Assembly: GCA_018813765.1 (NCBI GenBank)
Contig: JAHJBC010000001.1
Location: 1 to 64,000, forward strand
From: Gammaproteobacteria bacterium
GTDB taxonomy: Bacteria > Pseudomonadota > Gammaproteobacteria > Burkholderiales > Gallionellaceae
Direction of reading: 5' to 3'
DNA length: 64,000 nt
In this document: piece by piece, positions 1 through 9,062 of the stretch
How positions within the stretch are numbered: the first letter of the stretch is position 1
Layout of the letters: the number at the start of each line of letters is the position of its first letter
Notes under the pieces: model-generated
Databases searched by the model: none
Told to the model about the DNA's origin: nothing
What the model saw: the letters and a program-made list of their open reading frames with translations, nothing else
Made by a program: the position numbers and the translations under genes

Positions 1-165
1 CGAGTTTATGAGGAGGCCCGGCTGTTCGAGCAACGCAGGGAACCCACGAAGTGGGCGGCGCACCGGGGGCGCCCTCTTTTGGTTACTTTTCTCGGCAAGA
101 CGAGAAAAGTGACTTGCTGCCGGGCAACCCCCGGCGGTTTTCGATGGGTATCGCTACGCTCAACC
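1..165. repeat. Dispersed repeat, copy 1 (cut by window edge)
   Basis: This stretch is a close match to 29110-29270. Both copies share gagcaacgcagggaaccc, then a G/C-rich block, then the perfect inverted pair acttttctcg / cgagaaaagt and a cgggcaacccccg block. The left edge lies outside the window. It has no convincing coding potential. Repeats with this look are common in beta- and gammaproteobacterial intergenic DNA; the function is unknown. Confidence 0.8.
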
Positions 166-189
166 CATCCTACGCTTGCTTAAACACAA

Positions 190-717
190 TCAAGATTTAA
201 TAAGCCGCTCCGCCATAACCAGAGCTTCGCCCTCTCGTTTCTTAGGAACACCACCGGTAGCAACAATTGCCTGAACTGATGAAAATACATCTATTCTGTA
301 AGGCAATTCTTTACTGGAAAGTGCCGTGACAAACATCCCAATCTCGTCAAGCTCTATCGCACGACTGAATTCTCCCCCGCTATAGTGCGCGAAATAAGGC
401 CAGTGCCGATCTTCTGTTAGCTGCGCACCATGTCGCACCAAAAATGAAAAAACAATTCGCCGCTCTGCATCGGAGGTTTGACCGTCGATGCGGGCAATCG
501 CCTGCAGCAACCTCACTGCATCTGCATGCTTTGCCACCTCAGCGCTAATTTCTTCTCTGATTTTCTTCTTTTCAGCATCGCGCCGCGCATCTTCTTCCGA
601 ATCATCTGTTTTCGTGATGGAAACCGTAAACTTCGGTTTGGACACTTCACTAATAAATCCTGCCCGAAACTGATAAAAGATATACCCGAGCACAACAGCA
701 AGAAGAATCCACTCCAT
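190..717 (-). CDS. Membrane-anchored TerB-like hypothetical protein
   Basis: A 175-residue protein. Residues 1-15 form one hydrophobic N-terminal segment (MEWILLAVVLGYIFYQF), so it is probably a single-pass inner-membrane protein with its soluble part in the cytoplasm. A charged, Lys/Glu-rich stretch follows (residues 38-62) and may be a short coiled coil. Residues 65-100 contain AIARIDGQTSDAERRIV, which resembles the acidic helix-turn motif of TerB-like domains, whose general role is unclear. No enzyme motif is visible. It stands alone, convergent with nothing, between a repeat and aroC. The reading frame is clear and the start has ATG; function is not known. Confidence 0.7.
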   Translation of the reverse strand: MEWILLAVVLGYIFYQFRAGFISEVSKPKFTVSITKTDDSEEDARRDAEKKKIREEISAEVAKHADAVRLLQAIARIDGQTSDAERRIVFSFLVRHGAQLTEDRHWPYFAHYSGGEFSRAIELDEIGMFVTALSSKELPYRIDVFSSVQAIVATGGVPKKREGEALVMAERLIKS

Positions 718-788
718 GATGCCTCCTAATTGTTATTACATGAGCGCGATTCTCGGATCTCAATAAACGTCAGAAAATTGGAAGTAAA

Positions 789-1883
789 TCAACGTATCTT
801 CACCGTCTCACAAACCACATCCCCACACTGCCCCCGATTCCTCATCGCATGATCCATCAACACCAGCGCCACCATCGCCTCCGCGATCGGTGTAGCCCGT
901 ATCCCCACACAGGGATCATGCCGCCCCTCGGTAGAGACCTTCACCGCCTCCCCCGCCTTGTTGATCGAATTGCGTTCGATGCGAATGCTTGAAGTCGGCT
1001 TGATGGCGTAGCGCGCCACGATGTCCTGCCCGGTGGAGATGCCGCCGAGGATACCACCTGCGTTATTTGACAGGAATCCGTTCGGCGTAAGCTCGTCGCC
1101 ATGCTCGCTGCCCTTCTGCGTGACGCATCCAAAACCCGCGCCGATCTCCACGCCCTTCACTGCGTTGATGCCCATCAGCGCATGCGCGATGTCGGCATCC
1201 AGCCTGTCGAACACCGGCTCGCCCCAGCCCACCGGGACGTTGTGCGCCACCACGGCGAGTCTGGCGCCGATGGAGTCGCCGGATTTGCGCAGCGCATCCA
1301 TGTAGTCTTCGAGCTGGCCGACGTAGCTGGCGTCGGCGACGAAGAAGGTGTTGCCGTCCTCGTGCAGGTCGCCCCAGCATTTGAATGGAATGACGATCTC
1401 GCCGAGCTGTTCCAGATAGCCGCGCACTTCGATGCCGTAGGTCTCGTGCAGCCATTTCTTGGCGATGGCGCCCGCAGCCACCCGCGCCGCGGTCTCGCGC
1501 GCCGAAGCGCGACCGCCGCCGCGATGGTCGCGGATGCCGTATTTCTGCCAGTAGGTGTAGTCGGCGTGGCCGGGGCGAAAGGTCTCGGCGATGTTGCCAT
1601 AGTCCTTGCTACGCTGGTCTTCGTTGCGGATCAGCAATGCGATGGGGGTGCCGGTGGTCTTACCCTCGAACACGCCGGAGAGGATCTCCACGGTGTCCGA
1701 CTCGCGGCGCTGGGTGACATGGCGCGAGGTGCCGGGCTTGCGGCGGTCGAGGTCGGTCTGGATGTATTCCTGGGTCAGCACCATGCCCGGCGGGCATCCA
1801 TCCACGATGCAGCCGATGGCCGCGCCGTGCGATTCGCCGAAGGAGGTGACGGTGAACAGAGTGCCGAAAGTGTTTCCAGACAT
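789..1883 (-). CDS. aroC: Chorismate synthase
   Basis: The 364-residue product matches the usual AroC length. It converts 5-enolpyruvylshikimate 3-phosphate to chorismate with reduced FMN, the last step of the shikimate pathway. Family hallmarks visible are the N-terminal [14 protein letters not shown], the [10 protein letters not shown] segment near residue 55, [20 protein letters not shown] near 125, and the C-terminal [18 protein letters not shown]. The start ATG is preceded by a short gap to the divergent tatD gene. No oddities are seen. Confidence 0.97.
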   Translation of the reverse strand: MSGNTFGTLFTVTSFGESHGAAIGCIVDGCPPGMVLTQEYIQTDLDRRKPGTSRHVTQRRESDTVEILSGVFEGKTTGTPIALLIRNEDQRSKDYGNIAETFRPGHADYTYWQKYGIRDHRGGGRASARETAARVAAGAIAKKWLHETYGIEVRGYLEQLGEIVIPFKCWGDLHEDGNTFFVADASYVGQLEDYMDALRKSGDSIGARLAVVAHNVPVGWGEPVFDRLDADIAHALMGINAVKGVEIGAGFGCVTQKGSEHGDELTPNGFLSNNAGGILGGISTGQDIVARYAIKPTSSIRIERNSINKAGEAVKVSTEGRHDPCVGIRATPIAEAMVALVLMDHAMRNRGQCGDVVCETVKIR

Positions 1884-1928
1884 GGCTTTACCTCGCTAAA
1901 ACAGTGGGTGGAGTTTAACATAGGCACC

Positions 1929-2741
1929 ATGCATTTCATCGACACCCACTGCCACCTCGACGCTGCCGAATTTGGCGACAGGCAAACCGACATCGTGCGC
2001 GATGCCACAGCCGTGGGCGTGGGTCGCATCGTTCTCCCCTCTGTAGACCGCCACAATTTCGAGGCGGTGCGCTTGCTGTGCGGACGTTTCCCAACCTGCC
2101 TGCCCGCCTACGGCATCCACCCGATGTACACCGGCGCTGCCACGCCGGACGACCTGCTGGTATTGCGCGAATATCTGCAACAACACCCCCCCGTCGCCAT
2201 CGGCGAGATCGGCCTGGATTTTTTCATCCCGCATTACGACCAGACCTGCCAGGAACATTTCTTCGTCGAGCAGCTCAAGCTGGCGCGCGAATTCGACCTG
2301 CCCGTGCTGCTGCACATCCGCCGCGCGCAGGACACCATCCTCAAGCACCTGCGCCCTTTTTATGGTCGTGGCGGCCCTTCGACTGGGCTCAGGACAGGCA
2401 TCGCCCACGCCTTCAACGGCAGCCGCCAGCAAGCGGACGAGTTCATCAAGCTGGGGTTCAAGCTCGGCTTCGGCGGCGCGATGACCTACTCTCGCGCCAC
2501 CCGATTGCGCGAACTCGCCGCGACCTTGCCTCTCGACAGCATCGTGCTGGAGACCGATGCGCCGGACATCCCGCCGGATTTTCTGGAGAGGGGATTGCCG
2601 AACGAACCGAAATATTTGCCGCGCATGGCACAGACGCTGGCGGAGTTGCGCGGCATGCCGCTGGAAGAGGTTGCGCTGGCGACGACAACGAATGCACTAG
2701 CCGTGATGCCAGAATTAAAGCCGCTCGTCATTCCGGCGTAG
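1929..2741 (+). CDS. tatD: TatD-family metal-dependent DNase/hydrolase
   Basis: The 270-residue product belongs to the TatD family (metal-dependent 3'-5' exonuclease/hydrolase, cytoplasmic). The start is the ATG at 1929 because MHFIDTHCHLD is the conserved beginning with the metal-binding HxH. Other metal ligands fit EIGLDF (about residue 95), LHIRRA, HAFNGS and ETDAPDIPP. Two odd points: residues 150-157 (PSTGLRTG) come from a 24-base repeat insert in frame, and the last residues VIPA plus the TAG stop are encoded by the inverted repeat that starts at 2726. Both suggest repeat DNA has reshaped the gene without killing it. Confidence 0.93.
   Translation: MHFIDTHCHLDAAEFGDRQTDIVRDATAVGVGRIVLPSVDRHNFEAVRLLCGRFPTCLPAYGIHPMYTGAATPDDLLVLREYLQQHPPVAIGEIGLDFFIPHYDQTCQEHFFVEQLKLAREFDLPVLLHIRRAQDTILKHLRPFYGRGGPSTGLRTGIAHAFNGSRQQADEFIKLGFKLGFGGAMTYSRATRLRELAATLPLDSIVLETDAPDIPPDFLERGLPNEPKYLPRMAQTLAELRGMPLEEVALATTTNALAVMPELKPLVIPA
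2376..2399 (+). repeat. 24-base in-frame repeat insert inside tatD
   Basis: The insert reads ccttcgactgggctcagg followed by acaggc. It resembles the free-standing repeat at 29310-29333 (cttcgacaagctcagcacga...). It is bounded by ggc on both sides, as expected for a small duplication at the target. Removing it restores GRGG-IAHAFNGS, the spacing seen in other betaproteobacterial TatD proteins as I recall them. Confidence 0.65.
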
Positions 2742-2831
2742 GCCGGAATCCAGAAAATAGTGAAACTATTGGGTGCCCAAAAAGCATATTGATATAGAAA
2801 CGCTGGATTCCGGCCTGCGCCGGAATGACGG
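2726..2831. repeat. Composite inverted-repeat element, copy A
   Basis: The element has terminal inverted repeats: tcattccggcgtaggccgga at the left and its counterpart ggattccggcctgcgccgga at the right, around a core of about 50 bases. It overlaps the end of tatD and lies just upstream of tcdA. The right half of the core (aagcatattg) recurs in copy D at 33.3 kb. The ends resemble the ATTCC(N)GGAAT class of repeats such as neisserial dRS3. Confidence 0.85.
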
Positions 2832-2846
2832 CGGATTTATAATCCG
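2830..2846 (+). promoter_or_regulatory. Hairpin with a -10-like TATAAT before tcdA
   Basis: A perfect palindrome gcggatt-tat-aatccgc ends 4 bases before the tcdA ATG and includes TATAAT at 2838-2843. No Shine-Dalgarno sequence is visible. If TATAAT is a real -10 box, the transcript would start almost at the ATG (leaderless). No good -35 box is seen, so this is tentative. Confidence 0.35.
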
Positions 2847-2850
2847 CGCC

Positions 2851-3582
2851 ATGCAAAACACCATTCCACCACAGTTCACCCGCACCCACATCCTGCTCGG
2901 CGACGAAGGCATCGAGAAACTCAAGAGCAAACACATCTTCGTCGCCGGCATGGGCGGAGTGGGTTCGTATTGCACCGAAGCGCTGGCGCGTGCCGGGATC
3001 GGCAGGCTGACGCTGCTCGATCACGATGTGGTGGTGGTCAGCAACATCAACCGGCAGTTGCCAGCTTTGCTTTCCACGGTCGGACAATCGAAGGCGGAGC
3101 TGATGGGCGCGCGCATCGCCGACATCAACCCGGATTGTCAGGTCACGCTATTGCGCACCTTCCTCAGCACGGAGAACGTAAACGAACTGGTGCCTGGGGA
3201 TTGCGATTATGTGATCGACTGCATCGACTCGCTGACCTGCAAGGAGGCGCTGGTGGCGGAAAGTTTCAAGCGCGGATTGAAGGTCGCTTCCAGCATGGGG
3301 GCGGGCAACCGCCGCGATCCGACGCGGATCAGGATCGCCGATATCAGCAAGACCAGCATGTGCGCGCTGGCGGCGCAGATGCGGACACGCTTGCGCAAAC
3401 ATCACGGGATCAACAAGGGCGTGCTGACGGTGTTCTCGGACGAACAGGCGAGCGACCCGCTGCCGCCGCAACCCACCGACCGCGGCCGCGCACGCGCGGT
3501 GAACGGCACCATCAGTTACATGCCACCGCTGTTTGGACTCATGCTGGCGGGGGCGGTACTGAAACGGCTGCTGGAAGAATAG
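2851..3582 (+). CDS. tcdA: tRNA threonylcarbamoyladenosine dehydratase
   Basis: A 243-residue ThiF/E1-like protein of the TcdA (CsdL/YgdL) family, which uses ATP to cyclise t6A37 of tRNA to ct6A. The nucleotide-binding GMGGVGSYCTEALARAG is at about residues 35-51, followed by the DHDVV acidic pair and NINRQ. The catalytic-region Cys lies in TSMCALAAQMRTRLRK. The frame is open upstream to 2773, but that part lies in the inverted-repeat element; the ATG at 2851 gives the normal family N-terminus. corA follows convergently after 4 bases. Confidence 0.93.
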   Translation: MQNTIPPQFTRTHILLGDEGIEKLKSKHIFVAGMGGVGSYCTEALARAGIGRLTLLDHDVVVVSNINRQLPALLSTVGQSKAELMGARIADINPDCQVTLLRTFLSTENVNELVPGDCDYVIDCIDSLTCKEALVAESFKRGLKVASSMGAGNRRDPTRIRIADISKTSMCALAAQMRTRLRKHHGINKGVLTVFSDEQASDPLPPQPTDRGRARAVNGTISYMPPLFGLMLAGAVLKRLLEE

Positions 3583-3586
3583 CCCC

Positions 3587-4546
3587 TTACTTCAACCAGC
3601 CCTTGCGGTAGAAATACCAGAACGGGATCACGATGGAGAGCGCCATCAGCAGCAGCGCGAAGGGGTAGCCCAGTCTCCAGTCGAATTCCGGCATGTTGTG
3701 GAAGTTCATGCCGTAGATGGTGGCGATCAGCGTGGGCGGCAGCAACGCCGCGGCGACCACCGAGAACAGGCGCACGATACGGTTCTGGTTGATGTTGATG
3801 AAGCCCAGGATCGCATCCATCAGGAAGTTGATCTTGTCGAACAGGAAAGCGGTGTGGCCGACCAGCGATTCGATGTCGCGCTGGATCTGTCGCACCTTTT
3901 CCATCTGCGCGGCATTGAGCCGCCTGCCGCGTACCAGGAACGACAATGCGCGCTGCGTATCCATCACATTGCGGCGGATGCGTCCGTTGACATGCTCGGC
4001 GCGGGCGATCTCGGCCAGTGCGTCGCCGGCCTGCTCGTCGCTGAGCGGGAGGCCCAGCACGCTGTCGCTGACCCGGCCGAGGTCGGCATAGACATCCTCC
4101 AGCGCGTCGGCCGAGAACTCGATGTCCATGCCGTACAGGTCGATCAGTACGTCGCGGCTGTCGTGTATCTTTCCGGATTCGGCATGCAGGCGCATGCGCA
4201 GCAGACGGAAGATGGGCAGGTCTTCCTCGTGCGAACTGATGAGTGTTTCCTCCGCCATCACGAAGGCCACGGGCACGCTGTGTGCGCGGCTTTCCTTTCC
4301 CATCAGGAAGTCCGAACGCAGGTGCAGCGCATGGTCGTGTTCGAAGAAACGCGCACTGGCTTCGATATCGCGCAGCGGCTCCGGACGCGGCAAATGCAAG
4401 CCGCTTCCCCGCTCCACCCAGGCGATCTCTTCCGGTCTGGCTGCAACCAGATCTATCCAGATGATGTGTTCAAGATTCAGGGGTTTGTCGAGTTCCGCAT
4501 GAACGCGATCAAGCCGGCCGTTTTTCACTGTGAATGCGTACAGCAT
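3587..4546 (-). CDS. corA: CorA-family magnesium/cobalt transporter
   Basis: A 319-residue inner-membrane divalent cation channel. The long N-terminal cytoplasmic part is alpha/beta, and the C-terminus has two membrane segments around residues 255-315. The signature YGMNFHNMPEFDW, containing the GMN selectivity loop, sits between them, and the tail is basic (YRKGWLK). The start is the ATG at 4546 (MLYAFTVKNGRL); the frame runs further upstream but into the thpR gene, giving a low-complexity Arg/Cys sequence. It lies 22 bases downstream of thpR and may be cotranscribed with it. Confidence 0.93.
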   Translation of the reverse strand: MLYAFTVKNGRLDRVHAELDKPLNLEHIIWIDLVAARPEEIAWVERGSGLHLPRPEPLRDIEASARFFEHDHALHLRSDFLMGKESRAHSVPVAFVMAEETLISSHEEDLPIFRLLRMRLHAESGKIHDSRDVLIDLYGMDIEFSADALEDVYADLGRVSDSVLGLPLSDEQAGDALAEIARAEHVNGRIRRNVMDTQRALSFLVRGRRLNAAQMEKVRQIQRDIESLVGHTAFLFDKINFLMDAILGFININQNRIVRLFSVVAAALLPPTLIATIYGMNFHNMPEFDWRLGYPFALLLMALSIVIPFWYFYRKGWLK

Positions 4547-4568
4547 GTCAGTCCCCGTAGTGTTTGTC

Positions 4569-5117
4569 TCATTCTGCGCCTGCGGCACCGAAATGTGCCA
4601 GCACACGATAATACGCGCCCTTTGCGCCGGACAACGACTGCACCAGCGCGAAGCGTTGCACCTGCCAGCGCACCTTCTCCATCGCCGGCAAGGGGCGGTC
4701 GCTCCACTGCGCATTGCGCAGCAGGGTGACATGCGGCTTGTACGGCCGCTGCTCGAAACGGAAACGGTGCCTGTGCAAGCCGCTTTCGAGTGTGCGCACC
4801 AACTCGGCCAGGGGTGGCGGCGTCCGGTCCGGCGCCGCATAGACGATATGGTTGTGCCCCCAGTAGCGGCCGCCCGTCAGTTCCAGCCGGAACGGACGAA
4901 AGGTCGCTTCCTGTGCCGCCAGCTTCAACGCCTCCAGCCGGTGTTCGGCCACCTCGCCCAGGAACACCAGGGTGCAATGCAGGGTCGACGCCTGCATCGC
5001 CTTGCCGCCGCACCGTTCCTGCAAAGGTGGCTGCCACTGCGCCAGCGCGGCGCGGCCCGCCGTTCCCGGCCACAGCGCAAAAAACAGGCGCAACTTGTTC
5101 TCGCGGAGCTTGCTCAT
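4569..5117 (-). CDS. thpR: RNA 2',3'-cyclic phosphodiesterase (LigT/ThpR family)
   Basis: A 182-residue protein of the 2H phosphoesterase superfamily. The two catalytic HxT motifs are seen as LHCTLVFLGEV (about residue 46) and PHVTLLRNA (about 130). The start MSKLRENKLRLFFALWP is typical (the FFAL strand opens the fold). These enzymes hydrolyse 2',3'-cyclic phosphates in RNA in vitro; the physiological role is uncertain. It is divergent from the large oxidoreductase gene at 5208. Confidence 0.9.
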   Translation of the reverse strand: MSKLRENKLRLFFALWPGTAGRAALAQWQPPLQERCGGKAMQASTLHCTLVFLGEVAEHRLEALKLAAQEATFRPFRLELTGGRYWGHNHIVYAAPDRTPPPLAELVRTLESGLHRHRFRFEQRPYKPHVTLLRNAQWSDRPLPAMEKVRWQVQRFALVQSLSGAKGAYYRVLAHFGAAGAE

Positions 5118-5207
5118 GGGGCGGATGCTACCCCCTTTGCCGCTTCATGGTCGAGCAACGGCGGCCGAATAAGGTAAAATGCGCGCCTTGTCAGATGGCG
5201 ACACAAC

Positions 5208-8200
5208 ATGACCGCAAGGCTGCGCGAAATACCCTACAACTACACCTCGTTCTCCGACCGCGAGATCGTGCTGCGTCTTCTGGGCGACGAGGCATGGGAC
5301 ATCATCAACACCCTGCGCGAAGAACGCCGTACCGGCCGCTCGGCGCGCATGCTGTACGAAGTGCTGGGCGACATCTGGGTGCTCATGCGCAACCCCTATC
5401 TGGAAGATGACCTGCTCGCCAACCGCAAGCGCCGCAACGCGCTGATCGGCGCGCTGCATCACCGCCTCGGCGCAATCGAAGCGCGCAGGGGTGATAATCA
5501 GAAGGTAAAACGCCTGCTCGAACTGGCTGCTGCCGCAGTCGACCAGTTCGCCGCCGAATTCGAACACACCCTGCAATTGCGCAAACGCGCACTCAAGGCA
5601 CTCAGCCGCATCACCCGCCGCGACAACATCCAGTTCGACGGCCTCGCGCGCGTCTCGCATGTGACCGACGCCACCGACTGGCGCGTGGAATACCCGTTCG
5701 TGGTGCTGCACCCTGACAGCGAAGAAGAGGTCGCGCCGCTGGTGCGCGCCTGCATAGACCTGGGACTGACCCTCATCCCGCGCGGCGGCGGCACCGGCTA
5801 CACCGGCGGCGCCGTCCCGCTCACAAAACACTCCGCTGTCATCAACACCGAAAAGCTGGACGCGATCTCGCCGATCGAACAGCTCACCCTGCCCGAAGCA
5901 GCCCAGCCCTATGCCACCATCCATTGCGGCGCGGGCGTGGTGACCAGGCGCGTGATGGAGGCGGCGGAGAGCAACGGCCTGGTGTTCGCGGTGGACCCGA
6001 CCTCGGCGGATGCATCCTGCATCGGCGGCAACGTGGCGATGAATGCAGGCGGCAAGAAGGCCGTGCTGTGGGGCACTGCACTGGACAACCTGGCCTCGTG
6101 GAAGATGGTCACGCCGGACGGCCTGTGGATGTTCGTCGAACGGCTGGACCACAACTTCGGCAAGATCCACGATGTGGATGCCGCGCGTTTCCGCATCACG
6201 CTCTTCGGGGCCGACGGCAAAACGCTGCACGGAACACCCGAGACGCTCACCATCCCCGGCAGCAACTTCCGCAAGGCCGGACTGGGCAAGGATGTCACCG
6301 ACAAGTTCCTGTCCGGCCTGCCCGGCATCCAGAAGGAAGGCTGCGACGGCATCATCACCTCGGCGCGCTTCGTGTTGCACCGCGCCCATGCGCACACGCG
6401 CACCGTGTGCCTGGAATTCTTCGGCCAGGTGCGCGAGGCGGTGCCCGCCATCGTCGAGATCACCAACTATTTCGACCGCCGCAACGGCAACGGCAAGGCG
6501 CTGCTGGCGGGCCTGGAACATCTGGACGAGCGTTACCTGAAAGCGGTGGGTTATGCCACCAAGTCCAAGCGCGGCACGCGCCCGAAGATGGTGCTGGTCG
6601 CCGACGTGGTGAGCGACGACGAGCGCGCGGTCGGAGAGGCCGCCTCGGAGATGGTGCGCATGGCCAACCTGCGCCACGGCGAAGGCTTCATCGCCGTCTC
6701 TGCCGAAGCGCGCAAGAAGTTCTGGCTGGACCGCGCACGCACCGCCGCCATCGCCAAACACACCAACGCGTTCAAGGTGAACGAGGACGTGGTCATCCCG
6801 CTGCCGCGCATGGGCGACTATTGCGACGGCATCGAGCGCATCAACATCGAACTGTCGCTGAAGAACAAGATCAAGCTGCTGGAAGAACTGGCCGAGTTTT
6901 TTGCCGGCGAACTGCCGCTGTATTACCAGGACGACGCGCAACTGGGCGCCGATGAGCTGCTGGGCAACCGCCCGCAACAGGCGCGCGAACTGCTGGCCGA
7001 TGTCTGCACGCGCTGGCAGTGGATGCTGGACCATCTTGATGCAGCTTGTAGCGGGTTGCCTGTAGCAAGTAGCAAAACCTCTACGGCTACCAGCCACGAG
7101 CTACCAGCTACCGGCTCCGTTTTTCACGCCCTGCAAGACCACAGCCTGCGCGCCTCCTGGAAGCGCGAGGTGCGCGAACCCTTGCGCCAGATCTTCAGCG
7201 GCAATACCTACCTGCCCATCCTTGAACAGTGCGCCACCATCCACCAGCGCGTACTCAAGAGCCGCGTGTTCGTGGCGCTGCATATGCACGCGGGCGACGG
7301 CAACGTGCACTCCAACATCCCGGTGAACTCGGACGATTACGCCATGCTGCAGCAGGCCTACGGCGCAGTGGACCGCATCATGAAGCTGGCGAAGGACCTG
7401 GGCGGCGTGATCTCGGGCGAGCACGGCATCGGCATCACCAAATTCGATTATCTGGAAGAGCAGGAGATCGCGCCATTCATCGCCTACAAGCAGCGGGTCG
7501 ATCCAGCCGGGCATTTCAACAAGGGCAAGCTGCTCAAGGGCAGCAATCTCGACCGCGCCTACACGCCCAGCTTCAGCTTGATGGAACTGGAGAGCCTGAT
7601 CCTGGAACAGAGCGAGCTGGGCAACATCTCCGACTCGATCAAGGATTGCCTGCGCTGCGGCAAGTGCAAACCGGTGTGCAACACCCATGTGCCGCGCGCC
7701 AACCTGCTGTATTCGCCGCGCAACAAGATCCTCGCCACCTCGCTGCTGATCGAAGCCTTCCTGTACGAGGAGCAGACGCGGCGCGGCGTGTCGATCGCGC
7801 ACTTCGACGAGTTCAACGACGTGGCCGACCACTGCACGGTGTGCCACAAGTGCAAGAACCCCTGCCCGGTGGACATCGATTTTGGCGACGTGTCGGTGGA
7901 TATGCGCAACTTCCTGCGCAAGCTCGGCAAGAAGAAGTTCAACCCGGCCTCCGCACTGTCCATGCTGTTCCTCAACAGCACGACCCCCGCCACCATCAAG
8001 ACGCTGCGCAAGGTGCTGATCCAGTGGAGCTACGCGGCACAGCGCATGGGCTACCGCTTCGCGCGCAATCTGGGATTGTTCCGCGCGCAGACGACGCAAC
8101 CGCCCGCCACGGTGGGCAAGCCGCCGCTGGTGGCAAAGGTGATCCATTTCGTGAACAAGCCGTTGCCCGCCCACGTGCCCGCCAGGACCGCGCGCGCGCT

Positions 8201-9053
8201 GCTCGATATCGAGGACGATACCGTGGTGCCGGTGATCCGCGACCCGCGCAAGGCGAACGAGGACAGCGAGGCGGTGTTCTATTTCCCCGGCTGCGGCTCG
8301 GAACGCCTGTTCAGCCAGGTCGGCCTCGCCACCCAGGCCATGCTCTACGACTTGGGTACGACCACGGTGCTGCCACCCGGCTATCTGTGCTGCGGCTATC
8401 CACAGACATCGGCCGGCTACGACGACAAGGGCAGCCGCATCACCACAGACAACCGCGTGCTGTTCCATCGCGTGGCGAACACGCTGAACTATCTGGACAT
8501 CAAGACCGTGGTGGTGTCGTGCGGCACCTGCATGGATCAGTTGCTGCAATACCAGTTCGACAAGATATTCCCCAGCTGCCGTTTGCTCGACATCCACGAG
8601 TATCTGCTGGAAAAAGGTGTCAAGCTCGAAGGCGTGCAGGGAACGCGTTTCCTTTACCACGACCCCTGTCATTCGCCGATGAAGACCTATTCGCCGATCA
8701 AGGTGGTGAACCAGTTGATGGGCACCGACGTCCCGTTGAACGAGCGTTGCTGCGGCGAGGCGGGCACCTTTGCGATGGCACGACCCGACATCGCCACCCA
8801 GGTGCGCTTCCGCAAGGAAGAAGAACTGCGCCGCACCGCCGCTGCCCTGCGCGCCGACGGCAACACCGACAATGTGCGGATTCTCACCTCCTGTCCGGCC
8901 TGCCAGCAGGGCCTGTCGCGCTACGCCGACGACATCAATGCCGGTGTCGATTACGTCGTGGTCGAGATGGCACGGCAACTGCTCGGCCCGAACTGGCAGG
9001 AAGACTATGTTGCCCGCGCCAACAACGGCGGCATCGAACGCGTGTTGCTATAG
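5208..9053 (+). CDS. FAD/FMN-binding oxidoreductase with 4Fe-4S and CCG domains (DUF3683 type)
   Basis: A 1281-residue multidomain protein. Order: a DUF3683-like N-terminus (1-150); a FAD-binding type 4 domain with [14 protein letters not shown] near 195 and [14 protein letters not shown] near 275; a FAD-oxidase C-terminal domain ending in [12 protein letters not shown] and [13 protein letters not shown]; two 4Fe-4S motifs, [11 protein letters not shown] and [14 protein letters not shown], near 815-890; and CCG modules ([29 protein letters not shown]) as in GlpC/HdrD. The layout is that of a membrane-associated 2-hydroxyacid (lactate/glycolate-like) dehydrogenase passing electrons to quinone; the substrate is not readable. 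Residues about 613-636 are a repeat-derived insert. The next gene follows after 9 bases with an AGGAG ribosome site. Confidence 0.9.
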   Translation: MTARLREIPYNYTSFSDREIVLRLLGDEAWDIINTLREERRTGRSARMLYEVLGDIWVLMRNPYLEDDLLANRKRRNALIGALHHRLGAIEARRGDNQKVKRLLELAAAAVDQFAAEFEHTLQLRKRALKALSRITRRDNIQFDGLARVSHVTDATDWRVEYPFVVLHPDSEEEVAPLVRACIDLGLTLIPRGGGTGYTGGAVPLTKHSAVINTEKLDAISPIEQLTLPEAAQPYATIHCGAGVVTRRVMEAAESNGLVFAVDPTSADASCIGGNVAMNAGGKKAVLWGTALDNLASWKMVTPDGLWMFVERLDHNFGKIHDVDAARFRITLFGADGKTLHGTPETLTIPGSNFRKAGLGKDVTDKFLSGLPGIQKEGCDGIITSARFVLHRAHAHTRTVCLEFFGQVREAVPAIVEITNYFDRRNGNGKALLAGLEHLDERYLKAVGYATKSKRGTRPKMVLVADVVSDDERAVGEAASEMVRMANLRHGEGFIAVSAEARKKFWLDRARTAAIAKHTNAFKVNEDVVIPLPRMGDYCDGIERINIELSLKNKIKLLEELAEFFAGELPLYYQDDAQLGADELLGNRPQQARELLADVCTRWQWMLDHLDAACSGLPVASSKTSTATSHELPATGSVFHALQDHSLRASWKREVREPLRQIFSGNTYLPILEQCATIHQRVLKSRVFVALHMHAGDGNVHSNIPVNSDDYAMLQQAYGAVDRIMKLAKDLGGVISGEHGIGITKFDYLEEQEIAPFIAYKQRVDPAGHFNKGKLLKGSNLDRAYTPSFSLMELESLILEQSELGNISDSIKDCLRCGKCKPVCNTHVPRANLLYSPRNKILATSLLIEAFLYEEQTRRGVSIAHFDEFNDVADHCTVCHKCKNPCPVDIDFGDVSVDMRNFLRKLGKKKFNPASALSMLFLNSTTPATIKTLRKVLIQWSYAAQRMGYRFARNLGLFRAQTTQPPATVGKPPLVAKVIHFVNKPLPAHVPARTARALLDIEDDTVVPVIRDPRKANEDSEAVFYFPGCGSERLFSQVGLATQAMLYDLGTTTVLPPGYLCCGYPQTSAGYDDKGSRITTDNRVLFHRVANTLNYLDIKTVVVSCGTCMDQLLQYQFDKIFPSCRLLDIHEYLLEKGVKLEGVQGTRFLYHDPCHSPMKTYSPIKVVNQLMGTDVPLNERCCGEAGTFAMARPDIATQVRFRKEEELRRTAAALRADGNTDNVRILTSCPACQQGLSRYADDINAGVDYVVVEMARQLLGPNWQEDYVARANNGGIERVLL
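7045..7115 (+). repeat. Palindromic GTAGC/GCTAC repeat inserted in frame in the FAD oxidoreductase gene
   Basis: The segment carries spaced gtagc words on the left (cttgtagcgggttgcctgta, gcaagtagc) and gctac words on the right (ggctaccagccacgagctac, cagctacc), so it can fold back on itself. It translates as [20 protein letters not shown], a Ser/Thr/Ala-rich stretch between MLDHLDA and [11 protein letters not shown]. Similar GTAGC-word palindromes are usually intergenic. Exact ends are uncertain by a few bases. Confidence 0.7.
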
Positions 9054-9062
9054 GAGCGGCAA

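Noticed and set aside
1101-1928. Upstream extension of the tatD frame antisense to aroC, giving a 546-codon open frame.
   Set aside because: TatD starts at the conserved MHFIDTHCHLD; the extension is the shadow of aroC.
5145-8978. Two long antisense open frames (650 and 625 codons) opposite the FAD/FeS oxidoreductase gene.
   Set aside because: They are mirror frames of a GC-rich coding sequence, rich in His/Arg/Ala/Val with no domain motif, while the plus-strand protein has full family motifs.
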